Positions 1 to 8,772 of a stretch of 64,000 bases of DNA are shown here, one piece after another. Origin of the DNA: Acidimicrobiaceae bacterium (GTDB lineage Bacteria; Actinomycetota; Acidimicrobiia; Acidimicrobiales; Ilumatobacteraceae); assembly GCA_024641005.1 (NCBI GenBank), contig JAHEDX010000005.1, forward strand, positions 1 through 64,000, written 5' to 3'. The position numbers and the translations under genes are program-made. Each line of letters starts with the position of its first letter. The stretch's first letter is position 1. Under the pieces are notes generated by a model. That model was not told the origin of the DNA. It ran no database searches and saw only the letters and a program-made list of their open reading frames with translations.

Positions 1-1385
1 GCGTCGAGGCCGTCTCGGAACGGGAAGAAGGCATCGCTCGCGCACACTCCACCGATGGCACGATCCGCCGACCGGTCGGCGGCGATCCGAGCCGAGTCGA
101 GCCGATTCTGCTGGCCTGCGCCGATGCCGTAAGCCTGACGGTCCTTCACGTACACGATCGCATTGCTCGTCACCGCCGCGCACACCTGCCACGCGAACAC
201 GAGATCATCCCACTGGTCGTCGGTGGGCTGGACCTCTGTGACGACCCGCCACTCGGCGCGATCGACCGACACAGGATCGGGTTGCTGCACGATGAATCCA
301 CCGTCGAGCGGCTTGAGGTCGAACGGCCAGTCGGCCGGCGCTTCGGCGGTGATCACGCGCATGTTCTTCTTCGCGAGCAGAACTTCGAGCGCATCGGGCT
401 CGAATCCGGGGGCCACCACGACCTCGGTGAAGACCTCGCTGAGGGGTTCGGCCATCGCCTTCGTCACGCTGCGATTGACGGCGACGATGCCCCCGAATGC
501 GCTCACGGGGTCACAGGCGTTGGCCTTGACGTAGGCATCGGCGATCGGGTCGGTCGGATCGGTTCCGATCGCGACCCCACACGGGTTGGCGTGTTTCACC
601 ACCACACACGCGGGGTCGGCGAAGCGGTGCACGAGCCGCCACGCAGCCTCGGTGTCGTACAGGTTGAGATAGCTGAGCGCCTTGCCGCCGTGCTGTGTCA
701 TCGTGTCCCACCAGCTGGTGGCGCCGCTGAAGCGATAACGGGCACCCTGCTGGTGCGGGTTCTCGCCGTATCGCAGCACCTCGGCGCGCTCGAGCGCTGC
801 GTGCAGTGTGCGCGGCAACGGCTCGGGTTCGGGCTCGGTCGCGTCGAACCACGACACGATCGCAGCGTCGTAGGCAGCGGTGTGGGCGAACGCATCGCGG
901 GCCAGGCGCCGACGGGTGGCGAGCGTGACCTCGCCGTGCTCGCGGATCTCGGCGACCACGGGCGCGTAGTCGGCGGGGTCGACCAGGATCGCGACGTGGG
1001 CATGGTTCTTGGCAGATGCCCGCACCATGGCGGGGCCTCCGATGTCGATCAACTCGATGCCAGGATCCGATGCAAACGGGTAGAGGTTGGCGACGACGAG
1101 CGAGATCGGCTCGATGCCATATTCGGCCATGTCCGCCTGATGTTCGGGCTTGGTCGGGTCGGCGAGCAGCCCACCGTGCACCTTGGGGTGCAAGGTGACC
1201 ACCCGATGGTCGAGGATCGCCGGCACACCGGTGAGTTCGGCCACATCGGTGACCGGCACTCCCACCTCGGCGACGACGCGGGCGGTGCCGCCACTGGACA
1301 CGATGTTCCAGCCGAGCGCGTGGAGCTCCTCGGCCAACTCGGCGATACCGGACTTGTCATAGACGGAAAGCAGCGCAGTAGGCAC
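1..1385 (-). CDS. purH: Bifunctional AICAR transformylase / IMP cyclohydrolase, 3' end outside window
   Basis: PurH catalyses the last two steps of IMP synthesis: formylation of AICAR, then ring closure. The visible 461 residues begin with the MGS-like cyclohydrolase domain (VYDKSGIAELA, then VSSGGTARV). The AICAR transformylase domain follows, with its characteristic KHANPCGVA motif and, at the window edge, ASDAFFPFRDG. By comparison with full PurH of about 520 residues, roughly 45 C-terminal residues lie beyond position 1. The start is GTG at 1385. A -10-like TACGGT (1394-1399) lies 8 bases upstream with no Shine-Dalgarno, so it may be leaderless. sucD lies upstream on the same strand, separated by two hairpins, so purH may be transcribed on its own. 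Confidence 0.95.
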   Translation of the reverse strand, partial: MPTALLSVYDKSGIAELAEELHALGWNIVSSGGTARVVAEVGVPVTDVAELTGVPAILDHRVVTLHPKVHGGLLADPTKPEHQADMAEYGIEPISLVVANLYPFASDPGIELIDIGGPAMVRASAKNHAHVAILVDPADYAPVVAEIREHGEVTLATRRRLARDAFAHTAAYDAAIVSWFDATEPEPEPLPRTLHAALERAEVLRYGENPHQQGARYRFSGATSWWDTMTQHGGKALSYLNLYDTEAAWRLVHRFADPACVVVKHANPCGVAIGTDPTDPIADAYVKANACDPVSAFGGIVAVNRSVTKAMAEPLSEVFTEVVVAPGFEPDALEVLLAKKNMRVITAEAPADWPFDLKPLDGGFIVQQPDPVSVDRAEWRVVTEVQPTDDQWDDLVFAWQVCAAVTSNAIVYVKDRQAYGIGAGQQNRLDSARIAADRSADRAIGGVCASDAFFPFRDGLD

Positions 1386-1445
1386 GCTGGATGACCGTAG
1401 CCACCGGCGCGCACCGCTCGCTCCGATCCGAACGAAATGTCAGCC

Positions 1446-1519
1446 CGGGGCGACGCCCCGAACACTGCGTTCTGTTCAGCATCTCGCCGCAGCGGTGCTG
1501 CGGTTCGCTGAACAGAACG
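1446..1519. repeat. Two hairpins between sucD and purH; the larger is palindrome family B, copy 1
   Basis: The 136-base gap between sucD and purH holds a small GC hairpin (CGGGG / CCCCG, 1446-1460) and a larger two-level palindrome at 1468-1519. The outer arms of the larger one are CGTTCTGTTCAGC (1468-1480) and GCTGAACAGAACG (1507-1519). An inner CCGCAGC / GCTGCGG stem sits between them. It ends 2 bases from the sucD stop codon. The same arm sequence recurs near 35.6 kb and in altered form near 61.4 kb. The position suggests a terminator for sucCD, while the recurrence suggests a dispersed repeat. No T-run follows on either side. Confidence 0.7.
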
Positions 1520-1521
1520 GG

Positions 1522-2418
1522 TCAGAGCCTGGCGACGATGTCGGCCATCAGCTCGCCGGCCTCGGTCGGGTTGAGCCCGACCTTGACCCCGGCGGCCGCC
1601 AGCGCGTCCATCTTGCCCTGGGCGGTGCCCTTGCCCCCCGACACGATGGCGCCGGCGTGGCCCATCTTCTTGCCGGCCGGCGCTGTGACACCGGCGATGT
1701 ATGCGCTCATCGGCTTGGTGACGTTCGCGGTGATGTACTCGGCGGCCTCTTCCTCGGCCGAGCCACCGATCTCGCCGATCATCATGATCGCGTGGGTTTC
1801 GGGATCGGCCTGGAACTCGGCGAGACAGTCGATGAAGTTGGTGCCTGGCACCGGGTCGCCACCGATACCGACACAGGTCGATACGCCGATGCCCTTCTGC
1901 TTGAGCTCGTACAACGCCTGATAGGTGAGCGTGCCCGAGCGGCTGACGATGCCGACGTTCGGGCCCTGCGCAGTCGGCGCCTGGGCGATCTCGCCGGCGG
2001 TGATGCCGATGTTGCATTTCCCTGGGCTGATGATGCCCGGGCAGTTGGGGCCCAGCAGCCTCGTGTTGGGGTAATCACGCAACAGGGTGTTGAACACCTT
2101 CGCCTCGTCCTGGGCAGGGATGCCTTCGGTGATGCACACGACGAAGCCGACGCCGGCCTCGGCTGCTTCGAGGATGGCCGCTGATGCGAACTTCGGCGGC
2201 ACGGCAGCGAACGACGCGTTCGCCCCCGTCGCCGCTACCGCTTCTGCGACCGAGTCGAAGATCGGAACGCCCTCCACGTCCTGGCCACCCTTGCCGGGTG
2301 TGACGCCACCGACGATCTGGGTGCCGTAGGCGCGGTTGCGCATTCCGTGATACTTGCCCTGCCCCCCGGTGAGGCCCTGGACGATCACCTTGGTGTGTTC
2401 GTTGACGAAGATTGCCAT
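1522..2418 (-). CDS. sucD: Succinate-CoA ligase (ADP-forming), alpha subunit
   Basis: SucD is the CoA-binding and phosphohistidine subunit of succinyl-CoA synthetase, the substrate-level phosphorylation step of the TCA cycle. The protein has 298 residues, normal for the family. It shows the CoA-binding GPNCPGIISPG segment and the MGHAGAIVSGGKG loop containing the phosphorylated histidine, with the acidic run of the ligase domain (IGGSAEEEAAEYI) between them. The ATG at 2418 lies 16 bases after the sucC stop, so the two subunits are clearly co-transcribed. A family B palindrome abuts the stop codon. Confidence 0.97.
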   Translation of the reverse strand: MAIFVNEHTKVIVQGLTGGQGKYHGMRNRAYGTQIVGGVTPGKGGQDVEGVPIFDSVAEAVAATGANASFAAVPPKFASAAILEAAEAGVGFVVCITEGIPAQDEAKVFNTLLRDYPNTRLLGPNCPGIISPGKCNIGITAGEIAQAPTAQGPNVGIVSRSGTLTYQALYELKQKGIGVSTCVGIGGDPVPGTNFIDCLAEFQADPETHAIMMIGEIGGSAEEEAAEYITANVTKPMSAYIAGVTAPAGKKMGHAGAIVSGGKGTAQGKMDALAAAGVKVGLNPTEAGELMADIVARL

Positions 2419-2434
2419 GTCGGTTCGACCTCTC

Positions 2435-3580
2435 TCAGTTCGCCAGCGCGACGGCGGCTCGGGCGGCTGCGAGCATCGTGGGCTCGGAGCGCAGCTTCTC
2501 TACGGGAATGCCGGCATCGGCCAGGATCTGACGGCCCTCTTCGGCGTTGGTGCCGTCGAGACGGATCACGATCGGCGCCTTCAGGTCGACGCGACCGAGT
2601 GCCTCGACGATGCCCTTGGCGACTTCCTCGCCGCGGGTGATGCCGCCGAAGATGTTGATCAGGATCGACTTCACCTTCTCGTCGAAGTTGATCACCTCGA
2701 GCGCCCCGGCCATGACGTCGGCATTGGCCCCACCGCCGATGTCGAGGAAGTTGGCGGCCGAGCCGCCGACCTGATTGACGACGTCGAGCGTCGACATCGC
2801 CAGCCCGGCACCATTGGCGATGATGCCGACCGAGCCATCGAGCCCGATGTACTGCAGGCCCTTCTCGGTGGCCATCTTCTCGCGGTCGTCCATCTCGGTC
2901 AGGCCACGGAACGCATCCCATTCGGGATGGCGGAACTCGGCACTGTCGTCAAGGGTGACCTTGGCGTCGAGCGCATGCACCTCACCGGTCGGCTTGAGGA
3001 TCAAGGGATTGATCTCCGCCAGGTCACAGTCGCCCTCGGTGAAACAGCGGTACAACTTGACGAGGATGTCGGCCGCTCCGTCGAGCGCGCGCTCGGGCAG
3101 CTTGGCGTCGACCGCCGCCTGACGGGCGGTCACCAGATCGAGTCCGACGACCGGGTCGATGTGCAGCTTGACGATCGCGTCGGGATTGGATTCGGCGACC
3201 GTCTCGATCTCGACGCCGCCTTCTGCCGACAACATCAGCAGATGCTTCTTCGCTGCCCGATCGAGCGTGAAGCTCGCGTAGTACTCCTCGTCGATGTCGG
3301 AGGCGTGTTCGATCCAGAGCCGGCGGACGACGTGCCCCTTGATGTCCATTCCCAAGATGTTGCCCGCGTGTTCGCGCACCTCGTCGGCGTTGGCGGCGAG
3401 CTTGATGCCGCCCGCTTTGCCGCGCCCCCCGACCTGCACCTGGGCCTTGACGACGACCGGATAACCGGCGACGTCGGCGGCAGCCAGCGCTTCGTCGACC
3501 GTGTCGGCCGCGCCGCCCGGGCTCACCGGAATGTCATATCGGGCGAAGTACTGCTTGCCCTGGTATTCGAACAGATCCAC
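2435..3580 (-). CDS. sucC: Succinate-CoA ligase (ADP-forming), beta subunit
   Basis: SucC is the ATP-grasp, nucleotide-specifying subunit that pairs with SucD. It has 381 residues and starts with the typical MDLFEYQGKQYFARY ATP-grasp opening. The VKAQVQVGGRGKAGG nucleotide-binding segment lies near residue 45, and the VNIFGGI-type ligase loop appears as LINIFGGITRGEE near residue 295. The start codon is GTG at 3580, only 3 bases downstream of the stop of the B12-binding protein, so B12 protein, sucC and sucD look like one operon. This suggests that propionate or methylmalonyl-CoA flux and succinyl-CoA use are expressed together. Confidence 0.97.
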   Translation of the reverse strand: MDLFEYQGKQYFARYDIPVSPGGAADTVDEALAAADVAGYPVVVKAQVQVGGRGKAGGIKLAANADEVREHAGNILGMDIKGHVVRRLWIEHASDIDEEYYASFTLDRAAKKHLLMLSAEGGVEIETVAESNPDAIVKLHIDPVVGLDLVTARQAAVDAKLPERALDGAADILVKLYRCFTEGDCDLAEINPLILKPTGEVHALDAKVTLDDSAEFRHPEWDAFRGLTEMDDREKMATEKGLQYIGLDGSVGIIANGAGLAMSTLDVVNQVGGSAANFLDIGGGANADVMAGALEVINFDEKVKSILINIFGGITRGEEVAKGIVEALGRVDLKAPIVIRLDGTNAEEGRQILADAGIPVEKLRSEPTMLAAARAAVALAN

Positions 3581-3583
3581 TGA

Positions 3584-4027
3584 TCAGCCTTCCTGAGGTT
3601 CGTCTTGGTGTGAGTTTTCGTCTTGGTCGAGATGCTCGTCGAGCGCTGATTCGAGCCACCCGCTGATGGTGCGAAGGGACGCGCCGGGCTGGAAGATCTC
3701 GGCGATCCCTTGCTCTTTCAGCGCTCGGACATCGGCGTCGGGGATGACGCCTCCCCCGAACACGAGAATGTCCTCGAGCCCTCGGTTGGCGAGCTCTTCG
3801 ACCACTCGGGGGAACAAGGTGAGGTGAGCGCCCGACAACAACGACAAGCCCACTGCGTCGGCGTCCTCCTGGAGCACCGTCTCGGCGATCTGCTCGGGCG
3901 TCTGGTGCAGCCCCGTGTAGATCACCTCGAAACCGTGGTCGCGCAGAGCCCGCGTGATCGTCTTCGCTCCGCGGTCGTGCCCATCGAGTCCGGGCTTGGC
4001 GACGACGACGCGGTAGTGACGCTTCAC
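3584..4027 (-). CDS. Stand-alone cobalamin-binding domain, methylmalonyl-CoA mutase small-subunit type
   Basis: This 147-residue protein is a single B12-binding Rossmann-like domain of the kind found at the C-terminus of acyl-CoA mutases. The signature VVVAKPGLDGHDRGAK near the N-terminus contains the DxHxxG motif whose histidine is the lower cobalt ligand. SLLSGAH (near residue 60) and VFGGGVIP (near 90) are the other conserved loops. A stand-alone domain implies a separate catalytic partner, as in split methylmalonyl-, isobutyryl- or ethylmalonyl-type mutases; that partner is not in this window. The C-terminal 25 residues are acidic and low in complexity. Start is GTG at 4027. Placement directly before sucCD fits succinyl-CoA production from propionate. 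Substrate specificity cannot be read from this subunit. Confidence 0.9.
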   Translation of the reverse strand: MKRHYRVVVAKPGLDGHDRGAKTITRALRDHGFEVIYTGLHQTPEQIAETVLQEDADAVGLSLLSGAHLTLFPRVVEELANRGLEDILVFGGGVIPDADVRALKEQGIAEIFQPGASLRTISGWLESALDEHLDQDENSHQDEPQEG

Positions 4028-4169
4028 GAGTGAGTCACCCTATTCGCTGTTGGTGATGGACCACCAACCGATCACTCGACGAGTGGTGGCCGCGGCTGCG
4101 CTACCTCGATCGCGACCGGCGACAACTGTCCGCCCAAGGGTTCGGGGACGGCACACTGTGTGCGTGCCG

Positions 4170-4679
4170 ATGCCGCAACTCCGATCACCCTTCGCACGCG
4201 CCGTCATGCCGGTGCTCGGTGGCATCGTCTTGTTCGCCGCAATCGGTGCGGTGACCTGGGCGATCGCCGCTTTCATATCGAGCGGCGGCTCCCAAGCGAC
4301 CGACCGATTGGCGCCCAGCACATTCGAGATCGGCAACGTCGAGCGACTCGCCGAGACGGTCGCCCAGGACGGGCCGTTGCTGTTCCCCGAGCTCGGCACA
4401 GCGATCGGAACCCGCTCGATCGTGGTCGATCACACCGGCGACACACCCGACGACGGATGGCGGGTCTACTGGGCCTACCCGGCCGATCGCGGCGCCGACT
4501 GCGTCGTCCAGCAAGTGCCCGGCACGTCCGACTTCATCGACTGTGACGGCCGCACGATCGACGTCAGCCAGCTGTCCCCACCCGACGTCGGCGTCTTCCC
4601 GACGGTACGCGATCGCACGACACTGATCGTCGATCTGCGCGGCGTCACCATCGCTACCACCGCCGCCGTCACTCCCTGA
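4170..4679 (+). CDS. Membrane-anchored hypothetical protein
   Basis: I do not recognise the family. The protein starts at ATG 4170 (GTG 4164 is an alternative) and has about 169 residues. A single hydrophobic helix near residues 12-36 (AVMPVLGGIVLFAAIGAVTW) is followed by an extracytoplasmic domain of about 130 residues. The outer part contains two cysteines about a dozen residues apart (ADCVVQ and IDCDG), which could form a disulfide. The domain is beta-rich by eye, with GWRVYWAYP in the centre. It stands alone between the minus-strand sucCD group and EF-G2. An upstream in-frame ATG at 4050 was rejected because its extension is arginine-rich and precedes the membrane anchor. Confidence 0.65.
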   Translation: MPQLRSPFARAVMPVLGGIVLFAAIGAVTWAIAAFISSGGSQATDRLAPSTFEIGNVERLAETVAQDGPLLFPELGTAIGTRSIVVDHTGDTPDDGWRVYWAYPADRGADCVVQQVPGTSDFIDCDGRTIDVSQLSPPDVGVFPTVRDRTTLIVDLRGVTIATTAAVTP

Positions 4680-4801
4680 CGGGACGAGGTCCAGCCCGGC
4701 AGGGTCCTTCGACCCTCGCAAGCCCCTGGTCGGCAGTGCACAATCGGGGTGCAACGCCGAGCGGACCACCCGCCGCTCGCCAACCATCGCGGAGGGGCAG
4801 G

Positions 4802-6880
4802 ATGCACGATCATCTCACCGAACAGATCAGGAACATCGCGTTGATCGGTCACGGTGGGGTGGGAAAAACCACTCTCGCCGAAGCGCTGCTGCATCACGCC
4901 GGCATCACCACCCGTGCCGGCACGGTCGACGACGGCACCAGCGCCCTCGATCGCGATCCCGAAGAGATCCAGCGCGGTTCGAGCGTGTCGCTGGCGGTGG
5001 CTTCGTTCGACTGGACGGCGAGTGACGACAAGCGGTACCGGATCAACCTGCTCGACACACCTGGCCACCCCGACTTCGAGGCCGAGGTCGATGCCGCCTT
5101 GTCCGTTGCCGATCTGGCGGTGCTGGTGGTCAGTGCCGCCGATGGTCTGGAGGTCGGCAGCCAATCCGCGTGGCGCAAGGTCGCCGAGCGCGGCTTGCCA
5201 CGAATGGTGTTCGTCACACGCGAAGACAAGCATCGGGCCGACTTCGAAGGTGTCGTCGCGCAACTCTCCTCGACGTTCGGGCCCGGCTTCCTGCCGATCG
5301 AGTTGCCACTGGGCGAAGAGGCGGCGTTCCACGGCGTGGCCGACGTGTTGGCCGAGCAGGCCCACGAATACGGATCCGACGGCGCTCATCATGTCGAGCC
5401 ACTGCCGGCCGAGGTCGTCGCCCACGAGCACGAGGTTCACGACCAAGTCGTCGAGGAGATCGTCTCAGGCGACGACGACCAGCTCGAGCGCTACCTCGAA
5501 GGGGCGGATTTCACACCGATCGAGCTCGAACGAACGCTTGCCGGCGAAGTGCTGGCGGGCACGCGGTTCCCCGTGCTGGTCGGTTCCGGCGTGACCGGCG
5601 TCGGCGTCGATCGGCTCGCCGACTACTTGTGCGAACTGGGGCCGTCGCCGGCCGACCGTCCCGTCACGGTCACCGCAGGCGACCGATCGGTGGCGATTCT
5701 CGCCGACGCATCCGAGCCACCCTTGCTGTTCGTGTTCAAGACCATCTCCGATCAGTACGTCGGTCGGATCTCGATGTTCAAGGTGGTGTCGGGAACCCTC
5801 CGTCCCGACACCACGTTGCGCGACATGTCGACCGGCGGCGACGAGCGGCTCCACGCACTGTTCCACTTACGGGGCCCCGAGCAGACGCAGGTCAACCGTC
5901 TCGTAGCGGGCGACATCGGTGCGGTCAACAAGCTGTCCGCGGCTGCGACCGGCAGCACGCTCGCTCCGGCCTCGCAGCCGGTCGTGGTGCCGACCATTCC
6001 GATGCCGACCGCTCACCTCGCCGTCGCATTGGTGCCGTTGACACAGAGCGACGACGACAAGCTGTCCGAGGCACTGCAGCGGCTGACCCAGGAGGACCCG
6101 TCGCTGACTGTCGGGCACGACGAACTGTCCCGCCGGGCCGTTCTGCACGGCGTCGGCGATGCCCACCTCGCCGTTGCACTCTCGAGACTCGAGCGCAAGT
6201 ACGGCGTGAAGGTGTCGACCGAAGAGGTACGTGTGCCGTATCGGCGCACGATCTCGCGCAGCGTCGAAATCGAAGGCCGGCTCAAGAAGCAGTCTGGCGG
6301 TCATGGACAGTTCGCAGTGGTCAACCTGCGGGTATCGCCACTCGAACGCGGCGCAGGGTTCGAGTTCGTCGATGCAGTCGTCGGCGGCGCGATCCCCAAG
6401 CAGTACGTCTCTGCCGTCCGCCAGGGCGTCGAGGATGCGATGGCGACCGGCGGCGGCACCGGCATACCGATCGTCGACGTCAAGGTCGAGTGTCTCGACG
6501 GCAAGACCCACTCGGTCGATTCGTCCGACATGGCATTCAAGACCGCTGCTGCCACTGGCTTCAACGAGGCGATCGAAAAGGGTGCCCCTGTGTTGCTCGA
6601 ACCGATCTCGGTGCTGACGGTCAGGGTGCCGATCGACTCGCAGGGCGATGTGCTCGGCGACTTGAGCGCCCGCCGTGGCAGGATCGCTTCGAGCGTCACC
6701 GACGGCGACGGCGAGCAGGTGATCACCGCCGAGGTCCCGACGCCCGAGATCGGCCGCTACGCGATGGAGCTACGGGCGATGACGGCGGGTCGCGGGCGAT
6801 ATTCGGTACGCCACATCGGCCATGACGCGCTGCCCGACAACCTCATCTCGAAGGTGCTCGCCGAGTACGCCGACAGCTGA
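4802..6880 (+). CDS. fusA2: Elongation factor G-like protein EF-G2
   Basis: A 692-residue translational GTPase with EF-G domain order: G domain, domain II, then domains III-V. It resembles mycobacterial FusA2 rather than the housekeeping EF-G, and the usual str operon (rpsL, rpsG, tuf) is absent here. Visible motifs are the P-loop GHGGVGKTTL near residue 16, DTPGHPDF (G3) near residue 84, KQSGGHGQ in domain IV and DLSARRGRI in domain V. The G4 motif, normally NKxD, reads TRED, as discussed in the findings. ATG 4802 is preceded by a strong GGAGGGG Shine-Dalgarno, which fixes the start. The function of EF-G2 proteins is unsettled; some lack ribosome-stimulated translocation activity. Confidence 0.92.
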   Translation: MHDHLTEQIRNIALIGHGGVGKTTLAEALLHHAGITTRAGTVDDGTSALDRDPEEIQRGSSVSLAVASFDWTASDDKRYRINLLDTPGHPDFEAEVDAALSVADLAVLVVSAADGLEVGSQSAWRKVAERGLPRMVFVTREDKHRADFEGVVAQLSSTFGPGFLPIELPLGEEAAFHGVADVLAEQAHEYGSDGAHHVEPLPAEVVAHEHEVHDQVVEEIVSGDDDQLERYLEGADFTPIELERTLAGEVLAGTRFPVLVGSGVTGVGVDRLADYLCELGPSPADRPVTVTAGDRSVAILADASEPPLLFVFKTISDQYVGRISMFKVVSGTLRPDTTLRDMSTGGDERLHALFHLRGPEQTQVNRLVAGDIGAVNKLSAAATGSTLAPASQPVVVPTIPMPTAHLAVALVPLTQSDDDKLSEALQRLTQEDPSLTVGHDELSRRAVLHGVGDAHLAVALSRLERKYGVKVSTEEVRVPYRRTISRSVEIEGRLKKQSGGHGQFAVVNLRVSPLERGAGFEFVDAVVGGAIPKQYVSAVRQGVEDAMATGGGTGIPIVDVKVECLDGKTHSVDSSDMAFKTAAATGFNEAIEKGAPVLLEPISVLTVRVPIDSQGDVLGDLSARRGRIASSVTDGDGEQVITAEVPTPEIGRYAMELRAMTAGRGRYSVRHIGHDALPDNLISKVLAEYADS

Positions 6881-6919
6881 ACGATCGAACGGATCCGCGA
6901 CAGCCGTACCGGTTCGGGA

Positions 6920-7348
6920 TCAGACCGACTCGACGACGCCGAGCAGGCGCTCGACGAACAAGTCGGTGTGCTGGTCGAGGTAGTTGCGTTTGATCTCGAG
7001 ACCACCGATCACCTCGGCGCCGGTCTGCCCGACGGCCGTCGACAACTTGTCGATGCTCTTGCCGGCATTGAGCGCGAACGTCAGGAAACAGGCTGCCTTC
7101 TTGCCGCGCATGGTGGGCAGGTTGGAGATGTTGCCGAGCGCGAACGGGGTCTGGCCGACCACGAACAACCCATGGGTCCATGTGCCGACCAGCACGATGT
7201 CGGCGCGTTGGATCGAGGTGAGATCGGGATTGCCGACCTTCGACAGGCCGGTGATCTCCCAACCCTCCTGCTGCAACTTGTCGCCGATCAACTCGGCGGC
7301 GTTCCACGTGTTTCCGGTGAGGCTCTCGACGAGCAGTGCTGCCTTCAT
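6920..7348 (-). CDS. Flavodoxin-like FMN protein
   Basis: A 142-residue single-domain flavodoxin fold. The phosphate-binding loop of FMN is visible at the N-terminus as VESLTGNTW, and the second flavin loop is represented by VGTWTHGLFVVG. It probably acts as an electron carrier or a flavodoxin-type reductase; the partner is not identifiable here. I chose ATG 7348 because the protein opens directly with the first strand (MKAALLVES), and GAATCT at 7355-7360 sits 6 bases upstream as a possible -10 of a leaderless transcript. The longer upstream extension has no matching structure. Confidence 0.8.
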   Translation of the reverse strand: MKAALLVESLTGNTWNAAELIGDKLQQEGWEITGLSKVGNPDLTSIQRADIVLVGTWTHGLFVVGQTPFALGNISNLPTMRGKKAACFLTFALNAGKSIDKLSTAVGQTGAEVIGGLEIKRNYLDQHTDLFVERLLGVVESV

Positions 7349-7421
7349 CGCTACAGATTCAAGCACGTTCACCCCACCGCAGTCACGGACGAACGTCGCA
7401 GCGAGCCACCTCGAGCACACA

Positions 7422-7434
7422 ATGATATATTCAT
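7422..7434 (+). promoter_or_regulatory. ArsR-type operator overlapping a -10 element
   Basis: The sequence ATGATATATTCAT is an inverted repeat with ATGA / TCAT arms around an AT-rich centre, typical of SmtB/ArsR-family operators. TATATT at 7426-7431 inside it would be a good -10 hexamer, exactly 7 bases before the arsR ATG at 7439. Repressor bound here would block RNA polymerase directly. It is an AT-rich island in otherwise very GC-rich DNA. Autoregulation by the adjacent ArsR protein is inferred, not shown. Confidence 0.7.
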
Positions 7435-7438
7435 AGGT

Positions 7439-7747
7439 ATGCAGCTATCTCACCCGCAGGCGCTCGCCGACGACGCAGCTGAACTGTTTCGCCTGCTCGG
7501 TGACGCCACGCGGATTCGAATCCTGCAGGCGCTGGCTGCGTCCGACGAGCTGTGCGTGAACGAGATCGCCGAAGCCATCGGAGCCAGTGACACCAAGATC
7601 TCCCAGGCACTGCGGCTGTTGCGCACCGCCGGTGTCGTCCGCAATCGTCGCGATGGCCGCCACATCCACTATCGACTCGACGACGAGCACGTCCGCACGC
7701 TGCTCACCGTGACCCACGAGCACCTCACCCACCGGGCACGGCCGTGA
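7439..7747 (+). CDS. ArsR/SmtB-family metal-responsive repressor
   Basis: A 102-residue winged-helix repressor. The recognition region reads CVNEIAEAIGASDTKISQALRLL, followed by the wing RNRRDGRHIHYRL. A metal site is suggested by histidines in the C-terminal helix (DDEHVRTLL, VTHEHLTHR), which resembles the alpha-5 site of SmtB, CzrA and NmtR sensors of Zn, Co or Ni; the alpha-3N cysteine box of arsenic sensors is missing. The downstream CDF exporter starts inside its stop codon (GTGA overlap), so the pair is translationally coupled. An AT-rich palindromic operator covers the promoter. The pair is therefore probably derepressed by excess divalent cation. Confidence 0.88.
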   Translation: MQLSHPQALADDAAELFRLLGDATRIRILQALAASDELCVNEIAEAIGASDTKISQALRLLRTAGVVRNRRDGRHIHYRLDDEHVRTLLTVTHEHLTHRARP

Positions 7748-8694
7748 CGAACCGCGAGCACCCCCACGAGCACACCGGGCACGCACACGGCGCCGGACTT
7801 GCCCGCGCCGGCGAGCGACATCGCGGCCGCCTGCTCATCTCGTTCGCCCTGATCGGCGGATTCTTCGGCGTGGAGGCGGTCGCCGGTGTCCTCACCGGAT
7901 CGCTCGCCCTGCTGTCCGATGCCGGGCACATGTTGACCGACGTCGTCGGGCTGGGCATGGCGCTCGCCGCTATCCAACTGGCGACCGGCTCCGCCCGGCG
8001 CAACGACAGCACCCACACCGGCCACACCTTCGGCTTGTACCGCCTCGAGATCCTCGCCGCCTTCGTGAACGCGATGTTGCTGTTCGCCGTCGCGAGCTGG
8101 GTCACGATCGAGGCGATCCGCAGGCTGTTCGACGAGCCGGAGGTCACGGGCATGCCCATGCTGATCGTCGCCACAGTCGGGTTGCTCGTCAATCTGATCG
8201 CTTTCGCCCTGCTGCGCGCCGGGTCGAACGAATCGCTCAACGTTCGCGGCGCGTACCTCGAGGTGGCGGCCGACACCGTCAGCTCGGCCGGTGTGATCCT
8301 CGCCGCAGCGCTCGTCGAGGGCTTCGGCTGGACCTGGGCCGACCCGGTGGTCGCGATGCTGATCGGACTGTGGATCCTGCCGCGCACCTGGCAGCTCGGT
8401 CGACAGGCCGTGCGAATCCTGCTGCAGGCTGCGCCGCGGCACATCGACCTGGCGGAACTCACGCGCCGTCTCGCCGGAATCGACGGGGTGTGCGAGGTGC
8501 ACGATCTCCACGTCTGGACACTCACCTCCGACATGGACGCCGCCTCCGCTCACCTCGTCGTGCACCCCGGAACCGACCAGCACGCCGTGCTCGACCAGGC
8601 CCGACACCTGCTGTCGGCGGGTTACCGCGTCGATCACGGAACGTTCCAGATCGAACCCGTCGACCATCGAGGCTGCGACACGCCCGACTGGTGA
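7744..8694 (+). CDS. Cation diffusion facilitator (CDF) metal efflux transporter
   Basis: A 316-residue CzcD/ZitB-like proton-metal antiporter of the inner membrane. The N-terminus is histidine-rich (EHPHEHTGHAHG). Six membrane segments and a cytoplasmic C-terminal domain (VHDLHVWTLTSDMDAASAHL) follow in the normal order. The transport site in helix II is the usual HMLTD (DAGHMLTD), but helix V reads EVAAD where zinc exporters have HxxxD. The GTG start at 7744 overlaps the arsR stop. Export of Zn, Co or Cd is likely; the altered helix V site leaves the specificity open. Confidence 0.92.
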   Translation: MTNREHPHEHTGHAHGAGLARAGERHRGRLLISFALIGGFFGVEAVAGVLTGSLALLSDAGHMLTDVVGLGMALAAIQLATGSARRNDSTHTGHTFGLYRLEILAAFVNAMLLFAVASWVTIEAIRRLFDEPEVTGMPMLIVATVGLLVNLIAFALLRAGSNESLNVRGAYLEVAADTVSSAGVILAAALVEGFGWTWADPVVAMLIGLWILPRTWQLGRQAVRILLQAAPRHIDLAELTRRLAGIDGVCEVHDLHVWTLTSDMDAASAHLVVHPGTDQHAVLDQARHLLSAGYRVDHGTFQIEPVDHRGCDTPDW

Positions 8695-8772
8695 GGCTCA
8701 GCTGGCGCGACATCACCGAGTGTGACCGAGACCACGCCGAACCCACCCGGCGTGACCGGCTAGGTTCGCGCC

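Noticed and set aside
7512..7523. A tRNA T-loop-like GGATTCGAATCC
   Set aside because: It lies within codons of the ArsR helix (ATRIRIL) and has no acceptor or anticodon stem around it.
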